Shown here: positions 8,876 to 16,157 of the stretch, piece by piece
How positions within the stretch are numbered: position 1 is the first letter of the stretch
Layout of the letters: each line of letters starts with the position of its first letter
Assembly (NCBI GenBank): GCA_020160875.1
Contig: JAIUPE010000004.1
Location: forward strand, 42,138 to 75,684
DNA: 33,547 nucleotides
Direction of reading: 5' to 3'
DNA from: Pseudomonadota bacterium
GTDB taxonomy: Bacteria; Pseudomonadota; Alphaproteobacteria; Rhodospirillales; Rhodospirillaceae
Notes under the pieces: generated by a model
What the model was told of the DNA's origin: nothing
The model's input: only the letters and a program-made list of their open reading frames with translations
Databases searched by the model: none
Position numbers and translations under genes: made by a program

Positions 8876-8924
8876 GCGTGATCCCGAAACGTGGACGCCG
8901 GTTTTCGCATGAGATCGCGCACAT
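8876..8924 (+). repeat. Dispersed intergenic repeat-like element, copy B, over the start of the hydrolase gene
   Basis: GCGTGATCCCGAAACGTGGA followed by CGCCGGTTTTCGCATGAGATCGC closely follows the layout of the repeat found between genes in many alphaproteobacteria (GTGATCCCGAAAAGTGG, then CCGGTTTTC, then GATC). Here it lies between the ABC ATPase stop and the hydrolase signal peptide, so the first codons of the hydrolase may actually be repeat sequence. Family recognition is from memory. Confidence 0.45.
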
Positions 8925-9954
8925 AAAAAAACCTGTGTTCTGGCGGCGTCTGGCGCTTGTGATCGCGGCGCTCGTGTTTGTGTCCGCCTGCGCGCCGCAA
9001 GTTGCTCCCGCGGGCACGACATCGGGGCCTGCCGCGCTCTCGGACAGTGTGTTCAATACATCCGACGGCCTTCAGCTTCCGGTGCGCCGTTGGCTTCCGG
9101 CGGACAACATGCCGAAAGCCATCGTGCTCGCGCTGCACGGTTTCAACGATTACAGCAAAGCGTTCGACAAGGTGCCCGACGCGCCCGGCGTAGGTCCGAC
9201 GCTGGCCGCGGCGGGGATCGCTGTTTACGCCTACGATCAGCGTGGGTTCGGCAAGTCTCCGAACGCCGGCATCTGGGCGGGCCGCGAGGCCATGGTCGGA
9301 GACTTCAAGGATTTCGTGGCCCTTCTCCGCAAGACTTATCCCGGCGTGCCGATCTATGCGCTCGGCGAGAGCATGGGCGGCGCGGTGGTGATCGCTGGTC
9401 TTGCCGATTCCGTGCCGGGTTTCGTCGATGGTGCCATTTTGGCCGCGCCGGCCGTGTGGGCGCGTTCAACGATGCCGTTCACCTATCGGATGGCGTTGTG
9501 GGTGGGTGTGCGCCTGATGCCGGGCTTTAAGCCGTCGGGCCGGGGCCTCGGATATCAGGCGAGCGATAATATCGAAATGCTGCGGGACAACGGCCGGGAT
9601 CCTTTGTTCATCAAGGAAACGCGCATCGATTCCATCTACGGTCTGTCCAACCTGATGGATGAAGCGCTCGCACGGGTCGGCGAAATTCAGGCGCGCACGC
9701 TTTATCTTTACGGCGCGAAAGACGAGATCATCCCAAAGGCGCCGACGCAGGAAGCCCTCATGGCCATGGCCGGCGCCAACCGGCGTCCGCAGATCGCCTT
9801 CTACCCCAACGGTTGGCATATCCTCTTGCGCGATAAGGAGGCGCCGCTCGTGCTCAACGACATCATCTCGTTCATCACGCGGCCGAACACCCCGCTGCCC
9901 TCGCACGCGGACGACGAAGCGACCATGCGCCTGCAAAAGGCTTTAAATCCCTGA
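8878..9954 (+). CDS. Alpha/beta hydrolase, lysophospholipase/monoacylglycerol-lipase-like lipoprotein
   Basis: This hydrolase has up to 358 residues. It has a lipoprotein signal (FWRRLALVIAALVFVSAC, lipid-modified Cys38), then an alpha/beta-hydrolase fold with the oxyanion segment LALHGFND, the nucleophile elbow GESMGG (Ser165), and probable Asp282 (GAKDEIIP) and His314 (GWHILLRD). This layout fits the PldB/monoglyceride-lipase branch acting on acyl glycerols or lysophospholipids, here anchored in the envelope. The GTG at 8878 has GAGGT eight bases upstream, but its first 16 codons overlap a repeat-like element. The in-frame GTG at 8935 would give a neater lipoprotein signal (MFWRRLALV) and may be the true start. 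It is three bases from the ABC ATPase gene, so the two are probably co-transcribed. Confidence 0.85.
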   Translation: MIPKRGRRFSHEIAHIKKPVFWRRLALVIAALVFVSACAPQVAPAGTTSGPAALSDSVFNTSDGLQLPVRRWLPADNMPKAIVLALHGFNDYSKAFDKVPDAPGVGPTLAAAGIAVYAYDQRGFGKSPNAGIWAGREAMVGDFKDFVALLRKTYPGVPIYALGESMGGAVVIAGLADSVPGFVDGAILAAPAVWARSTMPFTYRMALWVGVRLMPGFKPSGRGLGYQASDNIEMLRDNGRDPLFIKETRIDSIYGLSNLMDEALARVGEIQARTLYLYGAKDEIIPKAPTQEALMAMAGANRRPQIAFYPNGWHILLRDKEAPLVLNDIISFITRPNTPLPSHADDEATMRLQKALNP

Positions 9955-9965
9955 TTTTCAGTCAT

Positions 9966-9994
9966 TTGCACCGGCCCGTCCGATGCCGTATGTT
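9966..9994 (+). promoter_or_regulatory. Probable sigma-70-type promoter of tRNA-Arg
   Basis: TTGCAC (9966-9971) and TATGTT (9989-9994) are separated by 17 bases and end 11 bases before the first tRNA nucleotide, which is the spacing expected for a short leader. Each box is close to the consensus. Confidence 0.5.
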
Positions 9995-10005
9995 CCGCTC
10001 CATGC

Positions 10006-10082
10006 GTGCCCGTAGCTCAGCTGGATAGAGCGTCGCCCTCCGAAGGCGAAGGTCGGGGGTTCGAATCCCTTCGGGCACGCCA
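10006..10082 (+). tRNA. tRNA-Arg (anticodon CCG)
   Basis: This is a complete 77-base cloverleaf. The acceptor GTGCCCG pairs with CGGGCAC (10072-10078). It has a D-arm GCTC/GAGC with loop AGCTGGATA, an anticodon stem TCGCC/GGCGA around CTCCGAA giving anticodon CCG (reads CGG, Arg), a T-loop TTCGAAT, discriminator G, and an encoded CCA (10080-10082). It ends one base before the stop codon of the convergent LRV-repeat gene. Confidence 0.97.
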
Positions 10083-10083
10083 T

Positions 10084-10989
10084 TTACTCGCCGCCATACC
10101 GGTTCGCCGCTTCGCGCACGCGCTCCTCGGGGTCGTTGCGCAATTTCTCTCGCTGCGTTTTTGAAAGCCGAGATTGAAGTGCGGCGGTCGCGCGGACCTT
10201 GGCGCTGGAATCGTTCACCAGCCGTTCGAAACTTTCATCCGGCAAGGTGTCGGTCCAAACGACGGTGTCGCGTACACTGTCACTCGAATCCGCGGCGAGC
10301 TGACCAAGGATCTCAGGCGGCAGCTTGCGATTGAACGCGAGATAAAAGCGGACCTGTTCATCGGGATCGCCCGCGAGTTTTGCGGCGATCGCCGGATCGA
10401 TCGCATCGTTGCGTGCAACCGCGCTACGCCAATAAGCATCGGGCGAAACGGCAAACTCCGCCAATAGATCGGCCGGACATCTCGGATTGCCAAGAAATGC
10501 GGCGGCCTCGTCGCGCGCGGCGCCCCCCGCACGGATCTTTTGTGCAAGCGCGGCGGTCTCGGCGTCGGTGAGCGCCGGATCACGCGCATGGCGTTCCAGT
10601 GCGCTGGAATGCAGCCGCGATATATCCGAGCCGATGGAATAGACCAGGACGCCCGCGAGTAACGCGGGTAACGCCCATCTCGCCATGGGGGGGCCGGATG
10701 CCGCCCGGGCCGACAGGAAGCTGCGGCCCGCGCCGTAGGCAATGAGTGAAATCAGGATCGCTTTCGCCGGTACGAACACCATCGCGATGCTGACGCCCGT
10801 CCAGGCGCCGTCGGCGATCAGTTGGCGGTAGCCGAAGAAGCCCGTGCCGATCACCCATGCCGCCGCGGCCGTACCGAGCATGACGGCGAGCGGTGCGCGT
10901 GCCGCTTGTGATTTCCAAGGCCGGATGACGGCGATATCAACGGCCCCGACGGCGGCGATCCACGCGGCCAATATGATCAGTGCTTCCAT
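10084..10989 (-). CDS. Membrane protein with C-terminal LRV/HEAT-like repeats
   Basis: This is a 301-residue protein. The N-terminal third holds about four hydrophobic segments (from MEALIILAAWIAAVGAVDIA to about residue 125). The C-terminal half is built of short helical repeats of about 24 residues. Examples are FLGNPRCPADLLAEFAVSPD, AIDPAIAAKLAGDPDEQVRF and LPPEILGQLAADSSDSVRDT. The pattern x-P-x-x-L-x-x-L-A-x-D-x-x-x-x-V-R is that of leucine-rich-variant (LRV) or HEAT-like solenoids. The reading frame is open 89 codons further upstream, but that part would overlap the divergent glycosyltransferase. ATG 10989, preceded by AGCAGGT, is the sensible start. The function is unknown; a membrane-anchored protein-binding platform is inferred. 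Its last codon abuts the tRNA. Confidence 0.7.
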   Translation of the reverse strand: MEALIILAAWIAAVGAVDIAVIRPWKSQAARAPLAVMLGTAAAAWVIGTGFFGYRQLIADGAWTGVSIAMVFVPAKAILISLIAYGAGRSFLSARAASGPPMARWALPALLAGVLVYSIGSDISRLHSSALERHARDPALTDAETAALAQKIRAGGAARDEAAAFLGNPRCPADLLAEFAVSPDAYWRSAVARNDAIDPAIAAKLAGDPDEQVRFYLAFNRKLPPEILGQLAADSSDSVRDTVVWTDTLPDESFERLVNDSSAKVRATAALQSRLSKTQREKLRNDPEERVREAANRYGGE

Positions 10990-11103
10990 AACGACATACC
11001 TGCTATTGATCAGGTCTGGGACACGTACCGGCGAGATGCTAATTGATCGGCGGTTTTGGAGCCACGGTGAATTGGGCGTGCGCTTGCGTTGGGAGGAGCG
11101 TTT

Positions 11104-12723
11104 TTGGCCGGGAGTGATGACAGTCCGATCGATCGGCATTCCTGGGCGAACGCCGTCACCGCGGGCGTCTTTGTTGTTCTTGCCGCCGTCATCCTTCTGA
11201 CGTTCCAGGATTACGGGATCTCTTGGGACGAAGAGCTTCATGTGCCTTACGGCCATAAGCTGCTTGCTTATTATACAAGTGGCTTCAACGACCGCTCGGC
11301 CTTCTCATTCATCAACCTGTATCAGTACGGCGGGTTCTTCGATCTCGTCAGTGCGATTGCGTCCAACGTCTCGCCGTTCGGCGAATATGAGACCCGCCAT
11401 CTTCTCGGCGGTGTTTTCTTCCTCGTCGGTCTTTTTGGGGCATGGAAGCTCACGCGCCTGCTGGCGGGGGCGCGCGCGGCGTTGATCGCCGTGATCTGCC
11501 TCGCCAGCACGCCGCTGCTCTACGGACACAGCTTCATCAATCCAAAAGACGCGCCGTTGGCCTGGCTCGGCGTGTGGGTCGCCTATTTTACCTGCCGCGT
11601 GCTCGGCCAGGAGCGCGCCTCCTGGCGCACGATCGCGGGCCTTGGGGTCAGTCTTGGCCTTGCCCTCGGCATGCGGATCATCGCATTTGCGTTCATCGGC
11701 CAGATGGCAACCGTCGTCGCCGCGAAGACGCTGGGACTTCTCCTGACGGACAGCACGCGCGCGGCGGTGAAGAAGACGCTCTGGACCGCACGTCCATTCG
11801 TCTTCGCGCTGCCGATTGCGATCGCCGTCATGGGGATTGTGTGGCCGTGGTCGGCGCAAGCCCCGCTGAACATCGTCTCCGTTTTCACCGATTCTGCGAA
11901 TCTCTACTGGCATCCGGATATGTTGTGGGCCGGCAAGATCATCAATTCCGCTGATCTTCCGCCGCGTTATCTGGCGGTGCTGTTGGCGGTGCAACTGCCG
12001 GAGTACGTTTTGCTCGGCGCGCTGCTCGTGGCGCTGCAGGTTCTTGCGCGGGCGCGGTCATGGCGTCTATCGGCCCTGGCCGAGCCGCGCGTCCTTCAAT
12101 ATCTGTATGTCGCTCTCACGGTCGTCGTGCCGCTGGCGGCGTTCGCCGTCTTCCGGCCGAGCACTTACAACGGGGTCCGGCATTTCCTTTTTGTCGTTCC
12201 GCAATTGGTCGTGCTTGCGGCGATCGGGCTCGATCAGACCCTCGGTTTCCTTGAACGGCGCGGACGCCTGCTCGCGGCGGGGTTTGCAGGGCTTCTTATT
12301 CTCGGTGTCGTGCGCGACGTTATCGTGATGGCGCGCGTCCATCCTTACCAATACCTCGCTTTCAATAGTCTGACGGGCGGCCTGAAGGGCGCGCATGATC
12401 GTTTTGAACTCGACTATTGGGGAGTGTCCTACAAGGAGGCCACGGGCCGCCTGGCGCAATTCCTCGCGCACGAACGTGCCGCGGGCCGGCCCGTGCCGGA
12501 AAAGGCGCTGCTCTTTGTGTGCGGCGCCAACACCTCCGCCGGCTATTATCTCACCGACGGTATCGAGCTCACGGACGATCGCACCAAGGCGGATTTCTTC
12601 ATGGGCGGCGATATCACGAACCCGCGCTGCCGCGTACGGCCCGAGGGCCCCACGGTTGTTGAAGTCAAGCGCATGGATGCGGTCCTCAGTTATGTTCTCG
12701 ACCTAAGAGGAACGCGGCCGTGA
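11104..12723 (+). CDS. GT39/ArnT-like membrane glycosyltransferase
   Basis: This integral membrane protein has 539 residues and roughly ten or more hydrophobic segments. The first periplasmic loop carries the Asp-Glu motif ISWDEELH, followed by a polar stretch, and later HSFINPKDAPLAWLG. Both are characteristic of the dolichyl-/polyprenyl-phosphate-sugar-dependent family (PMT/ArnT, GT39), which transfers a sugar from a lipid carrier at the periplasmic face. The chosen start is TTG at 11104 because GGAGGA lies six bases upstream; a TTG five codons earlier overlaps that site. The acceptor is unknown (lipid A, polysaccharide or protein). Its stop overlaps the methyltransferase start by four bases, which implies translational coupling. 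Confidence 0.8.
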   Translation: MAGSDDSPIDRHSWANAVTAGVFVVLAAVILLTFQDYGISWDEELHVPYGHKLLAYYTSGFNDRSAFSFINLYQYGGFFDLVSAIASNVSPFGEYETRHLLGGVFFLVGLFGAWKLTRLLAGARAALIAVICLASTPLLYGHSFINPKDAPLAWLGVWVAYFTCRVLGQERASWRTIAGLGVSLGLALGMRIIAFAFIGQMATVVAAKTLGLLLTDSTRAAVKKTLWTARPFVFALPIAIAVMGIVWPWSAQAPLNIVSVFTDSANLYWHPDMLWAGKIINSADLPPRYLAVLLAVQLPEYVLLGALLVALQVLARARSWRLSALAEPRVLQYLYVALTVVVPLAAFAVFRPSTYNGVRHFLFVVPQLVVLAAIGLDQTLGFLERRGRLLAAGFAGLLILGVVRDVIVMARVHPYQYLAFNSLTGGLKGAHDRFELDYWGVSYKEATGRLAQFLAHERAAGRPVPEKALLFVCGANTSAGYYLTDGIELTDDRTKADFFMGGDITNPRCRVRPEGPTVVEVKRMDAVLSYVLDLRGTRP

Positions 12724-13370
12724 CGACCGCCGATTTCACCGGTGCGCGAAAGCTCTATCGCGGTGAATCCCGTGGAACCCGCGCGTTCGTATTTGCGCGC
12801 CACATGCTTGCGCCGCTGGCCGCCATCGCCGGACGCGTGCCTCGGACCGGCGCGGTGCTCGACGTGGGATGCGGGCATGGATTGTTCAGTCTCGCGCTGG
12901 CCGGCGGCGATCCGACGCGACGAATCGTCGGCATCGATCCGTCGCCGGCCAAGATTTCAGTAGCCCGGCGCGCCGGCCGACAATTCCCGTCCGTTACGTT
13001 CCGCGAGGGTCTTGTGCAGTCCGTGACGGGCGAACAGTTCGAGACGGTCATTGTGCTCGACGTTCTTTATCTTCTGCCCGACCCGTTGAAACGCAGCCTA
13101 TTGGAGGCGTGCCGGAGGTTACTCGTGCCGAACGGTGTTCTCTTGTTGAAGACCAACGATACGCATCCGGCCTGGAAATACGCCGTGGCGCGGGCGCAAG
13201 AAAAGGTGATGACCGGCACCGGCCTTACCCTCGGGACCGGTGACCTTCATTTTCGCTCATGTGCGGAGAATGCCACCCTGTTACGCGAGACCGGATTTGC
13301 GCCGGAGATCCATCATCTTGCGCACTGGACGCCGTACCCCCACACACTTTTCGTGGCGCGCCCGGTTTAG
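12720..13370 (+). CDS. Class I SAM-dependent methyltransferase
   Basis: This 216-residue protein has the SAM-binding motif I VLDVGCGHG (46-54), an acidic residue ending strand 2 (VGIDPSP), motif IV-like VIVLDVLYLLPD and post-motif RRLLVPNGVLLLKT. The fold is that of small-molecule or lipid/sugar methyltransferases; the substrate is not evident. The start is GTG overlapping the stop of the GT39-like gene (GTGA), so the pair probably works on the same glycan or lipid. Its stop codon overlaps the stop of the convergent TVP38-like gene in a TTAG (13367-13370). Confidence 0.85.
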   Translation: MTTADFTGARKLYRGESRGTRAFVFARHMLAPLAAIAGRVPRTGAVLDVGCGHGLFSLALAGGDPTRRIVGIDPSPAKISVARRAGRQFPSVTFREGLVQSVTGEQFETVIVLDVLYLLPDPLKRSLLEACRRLLVPNGVLLLKTNDTHPAWKYAVARAQEKVMTGTGLTLGTGDLHFRSCAENATLLRETGFAPEIHHLAHWTPYPHTLFVARPV

Positions 13371-14092
13371 CCGCGCCGCAGACGCTTCACCAGGACCGGC
13401 AGCAGCGCGAGCGCGGCAAGCCCGAGAAGGCCGCCGATCATCGTCGGCTCGTGCGCCGCCGCGAGCGGGTCGTGCGCGCCGACTTCAAGCGCATGCCCGA
13501 TCCCGGCGCCCAGCGTCGCGTACACCGACGCCACCGGGATAAGACCAAGGGCGGTCGCAACGAGGAACGTTCGCATCCGCACGCCGAGAAACGCAACGGC
13601 CAGGGTGACGAGGAAGAAGGGAAGCACCGGCGTAAGCCGCAAAGCCAGCAGGTAGCTGAACGCGTTTTCTTGAAATCCGGCCTCGAGTTTGCGGATGGCG
13701 GGTGCGGCTTTCGCGCGCAGTGAATCCGCCAGCACATAGCGCGCGGCAAGAACCACAACGGCGCCCCCGGATGTTGCCGCGAACACCACAATGGCGGCGC
13801 CGAGCACGGGGCCGAACAAAAAGCCGGCCGGGATCGTGAGAACGCCCCAGCCCGGGATGCTGAGGGCCACGCCCGCGAAATAGAAGGCCGTGAAGACGAT
13901 CACGGCAAGTGTGCGGTGCGCGGCCACGAAATCCAACAACTCCGCGCGGTGCGCGGCCAGCGTATCGAGACTGATGTAATCCGTTACACCGGCGGCGAGG
14001 GACAGAGCCGCGATGGCTGGGATGGCGATCAACAGCGCGCGCCGCGCGCGGGAAAGCTTGGGGACGGTTGCCGATGGCTCGGGCTCTGTCAT
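13367..14092 (-). CDS. TVP38/TMEM64 family (DedA-like) inner-membrane protein
   Basis: This 241-residue protein has about five to six hydrophobic helices. It carries the VTT/SNARE-associated core: IPGWGVLTIPAGFLFGPVLG, then a Gly-rich helix with AARYVLADSLR, and later LLALRLTPVLPFFLVTLAVA, the hallmark R-L-x-P-x-x-P-F segment. The family is related to DedA proteins and to eukaryotic VMP1/TMEM41B, which scramble or flip lipids. The frame is open far upstream, but hydrophobic homology starts just after ATG 14092 (MTEPEPSATVP), so that start is used. It is divergent from the YbcI-like hydrolase, with 99 bases between the starts. Confidence 0.85.
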   Translation of the reverse strand: MTEPEPSATVPKLSRARRALLIAIPAIAALSLAAGVTDYISLDTLAAHRAELLDFVAAHRTLAVIVFTAFYFAGVALSIPGWGVLTIPAGFLFGPVLGAAIVVFAATSGGAVVVLAARYVLADSLRAKAAPAIRKLEAGFQENAFSYLLALRLTPVLPFFLVTLAVAFLGVRMRTFLVATALGLIPVASVYATLGAGIGHALEVGAHDPLAAAHEPTMIGGLLGLAALALLPVLVKRLRRG

Positions 14093-14191
14093 GGATCTGA
14101 CGTACTGACGGAAAGGGGCCGCGGAGTATACACAGGCCATCCCCGCCGCTATAGACTTGAGGCCGCCCTCCTCTCCGCGCGCCGGTTTCCC

Positions 14192-15154
14192 ATGGACAAT
14201 CTCGCTCATACACTCGCCGGCGCCGCGCTTGGCCAGGCCGGCCTCAAGAACAAGACCGGTCTGGGTCTGGCGACCTTGATGATCGCCGCCAATCTGCCCG
14301 ACATCGACGGCGTCACGATGTTCCTTGAGCGCGGAAGTCTTTATTTCCGGCGCGGATGGACTCATGGGCCCATCGCGCTCGTCGTTTTGCCGCTCCTCCT
14401 GGCTGCAGCGATGTTCGCCTTTGACCGGTGGCAGGCGAAGCGCGGAAAGCGGCCGGCCACACGCGCGCCGGTGCGCTTCGGATGGCTGGTGGGCCTTGCC
14501 TATATCGGCACGCTTTCGCATCCCCTGATGGATTTCCTGAACACATACGGCATCAGGTGCCTGATGCCGTTCTCCGAACGATGGTTCTATGGCGATGCGC
14601 TGTTCATCATCGATCTGTGGCTATGGGGCGCGCTGGCCATCGGCGTCTGGTTGTCGCGCCGTAAAGAACGCTGGACTGGGACCGCTCATCCAAAACCGGC
14701 GGTGATCGCGCTCGTAGTTGTCATATCCTATGCAAGCGCCATGGGGATCGCCGGCGCTTGGGTCGAAGGATATACCGCCCGCGAAGTCGCGCGGCAGGGC
14801 CTGGGTACGCCCGTCACCGTCGTTGCAAGCCCGGTTCCGGTGAATCCCTTCCGCCGCGATGTGATCTTCGATCTCGGGGGGCGCTACGGCTTCGGCGCCT
14901 TTGCCTGGGCGCCAGGGCCTGACCTTCATCTCGATCCCGAACTCGTGCCGACCAATATGGAAGACCCGATGGTTGCGCGCGCCGCCGCCCATGACGTGCA
15001 TATCGCCGATTTTCTCTATTGGTCGCGGCTGCCCTTCGCCGAGATCACGCACCGCGAGGACCGGATCGATGTTACGATCGGGGACGCGCGTTACAATCGC
15101 AGGCCCGGTGAAGGGCGTTTCATCGTGCGGACGGCGTTGCCAGAAACGCCGTGA
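14192..15154 (+). CDS. Membrane-bound metal-dependent hydrolase, YbcI/YdjM (DUF457-like) family
   Basis: This 320-residue protein starts MDNLAHTLAGAALGQAGLKN, with His6 and the family motif H-x-x-x-G-x-x-L. NLPDIDG follows, then RRGWTHGPIALVV and GTLSHPLMDFLNTYG. These Asp/His clusters make up the putative metal site of the membrane-bound hydrolase family (LexA-regulated YdjM in enterobacteria). About five membrane segments occupy the N-terminal 210 residues; the C-terminal 110 residues are a soluble domain, longer than in the minimal family. The substrate is unknown; a phospholipase-like role is often suggested for relatives. The start is ATG 14192. The stop is 41 bases before the DUF4399 start, so the two are probably co-transcribed. 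Confidence 0.8.
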   Translation: MDNLAHTLAGAALGQAGLKNKTGLGLATLMIAANLPDIDGVTMFLERGSLYFRRGWTHGPIALVVLPLLLAAAMFAFDRWQAKRGKRPATRAPVRFGWLVGLAYIGTLSHPLMDFLNTYGIRCLMPFSERWFYGDALFIIDLWLWGALAIGVWLSRRKERWTGTAHPKPAVIALVVVISYASAMGIAGAWVEGYTAREVARQGLGTPVTVVASPVPVNPFRRDVIFDLGGRYGFGAFAWAPGPDLHLDPELVPTNMEDPMVARAAAHDVHIADFLYWSRLPFAEITHREDRIDVTIGDARYNRRPGEGRFIVRTALPETP

Positions 15155-15195
15155 GTTTCTACGATCCGCCCACATCATTTGCAGGGGAGTTTTCG

Positions 15196-15618
15196 ATGAT
15201 CCGTTCCACGCTGGCCGCCGCCGTGCTCGCAGGCGCATTTATTTCGACCGCGTTCGCCGCCGACACGCCGTCCGCTGCCGGCGCGCAGGTCTACATCATC
15301 GCGCCGAAAAACGGCGACACGGTGTCCGCGCCGGTGCGCGTGCAATTCGGCCTGAAGGGCATGGGCGTCGCCCCCGCCGGAACCGAAACCGAAGGCACCG
15401 GCCATCACCATCTCGTCATCGACAAGGACGCCCCGCCGCTCAACACCTATCTGCCGATCGACGACCCTCAGGTCATGCATTTCGGAAAGGGTCAGACCGA
15501 AGTCGAACTGAAGCTTGCCCCGGGCAAGCACACCCTTCAGCTGGTCTTCGCCGATAAGGACCACAAGCCGCATGTGCCGCCGGTGGTGTCGGAGAAGATC
15601 ACGATCACCGTGAAATAG
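15196..15618 (+). CDS. DUF4399 domain periplasmic protein
   Basis: This 140-residue protein has a signal peptide (MIRSTLAAAVLAGAFISTAFA, cut before ADTPSAA) and a single DUF4399 domain: VYIIAPKNGDTVSAPVRVQF, then GTGHHHLVID, HFGKGQTEVELKLAPGKH and the C-terminal VSEKITITV. The His cluster and the Ig-like strand pattern suggest a metal-binding or sugar/protein-binding periplasmic beta-sandwich, but no function is proven for the family. The start ATG at 15196 is preceded by AGGGGAG at good spacing. An earlier in-frame start would overlap the upstream gene's stop and put 15 residues before the signal peptide, so it is rejected. Confidence 0.85.
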   Translation: MIRSTLAAAVLAGAFISTAFAADTPSAAGAQVYIIAPKNGDTVSAPVRVQFGLKGMGVAPAGTETEGTGHHHLVIDKDAPPLNTYLPIDDPQVMHFGKGQTEVELKLAPGKHTLQLVFADKDHKPHVPPVVSEKITITVK

Positions 15619-15667
15619 CCTTTTCCGGGCGAATAACCGGCCTTTCTCGTCTAAAAAGCGGCCCCGC

Positions 15668-15683
15668 AAATCCTGGCGGATTT
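15668..15683 (+). terminator. Weak hairpin after the DUF4399 gene
   Basis: AAATCC-TGGC-GGATTT forms a six-pair stem with a four-base loop 50 bases past the stop codon, followed by only one further T. It may be a weak terminator for the hydrolase-DUF4399 unit. Confidence 0.3.
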
Positions 15684-15700
15684 TACCGTATTTAAGGATA

Positions 15701-15730
15701 TAAACCTCACTCTAAACCCAGTTGGTTTAG
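15701..15730. promoter_or_regulatory. Operator-like dyad with repeated TAAACC half-sites
   Basis: CTAAACC (15712-15718) and GGTTTAG (15724-15730) form a perfect seven-base inverted repeat around CAGTT. A third TAAACC lies at 15701-15706, 12 bases upstream in direct orientation. The cluster sits in the 181-base gap 70 bases before the small unknown gene, where a repressor or activator site would be expected. The regulator is unknown, and a simple RNA hairpin is an alternative. Confidence 0.35.
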
Positions 15731-15799
15731 CGGTGGCGAAAACGGTACATTTGCGCCTGTTGCGAGAGAGTCATCGAAGCCTTAACGACGAGATTCGAT

Positions 15800-16087
15800 A
15801 TGAACAGACGGGACCGCCGCGCCGCCGCGGCGCAGGAACGCACCAAGGACGACGAGGCGCCGTATGACCCCAGCGCGTCGGTCCGCTCTTTCGCGCCCGT
15901 CGTTGCCGCGCCGGCCTCGAGCGGGCTCCTTTTGCGCCTGTTCGCGCGGATCATGCTTTCGCGCTGGGTCATCAAGCGCGTGAAGCATCCTCACGTCCTG
16001 ACCATCATGGCCGACCTCGCCGGTCAGGCCGGCCGCATGGACGCGATGATGCAAATTCAGGAGAAGCTGCGGCGGCACGCGGGATAA
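15800..16087 (+). CDS. Hypothetical protein (95 aa)
   Basis: I do not recognise this family. The protein has a strongly charged N-terminus (MNRRDRRAAAAQERTKDDEA), a short hydrophobic/amphipathic stretch (SSGLLLRLFARIMLSRWVI) that is too basic for a certain membrane span, and a C-terminal helix-like region with Met/Gln/Lys. It has no cysteine. The coding character (GC-rich third positions, stop followed by the next gene after 70 bases) supports a real gene. It precedes the tandem glycosyltransferases on the same strand and could share their transcript. An operator-like dyad lies upstream. Confidence 0.55.
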   Translation: MNRRDRRAAAAQERTKDDEAPYDPSASVRSFAPVVAAPASSGLLLRLFARIMLSRWVIKRVKHPHVLTIMADLAGQAGRMDAMMQIQEKLRRHAG

Positions 16088-16157
16088 ATAGTGCGGACCG
16101 TTCGAGCCCGGCTCTAAATCAAATGGCCCCTCTCTTCGATATCGCCGAGACTAGGAT

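Noticed and set aside
10006-10082. tRNA-Arg as an attachment site of an integrated element
   Set aside because: No integrase gene and no second copy of the tRNA 3' end are visible in the window.
10990-11256. N-terminal extension of the LRV-repeat protein
   Set aside because: It would overlap the divergent glycosyltransferase gene and its GGAGGA site, and its residues are low-complexity and polar before the natural membrane start at ATG 10989.
14093-14521. N-terminal extension of the TVP38-like protein
   Set aside because: It lies opposite the YbcI-like gene and reads as Arg/Glu-rich shadow sequence; family similarity begins after 14092.
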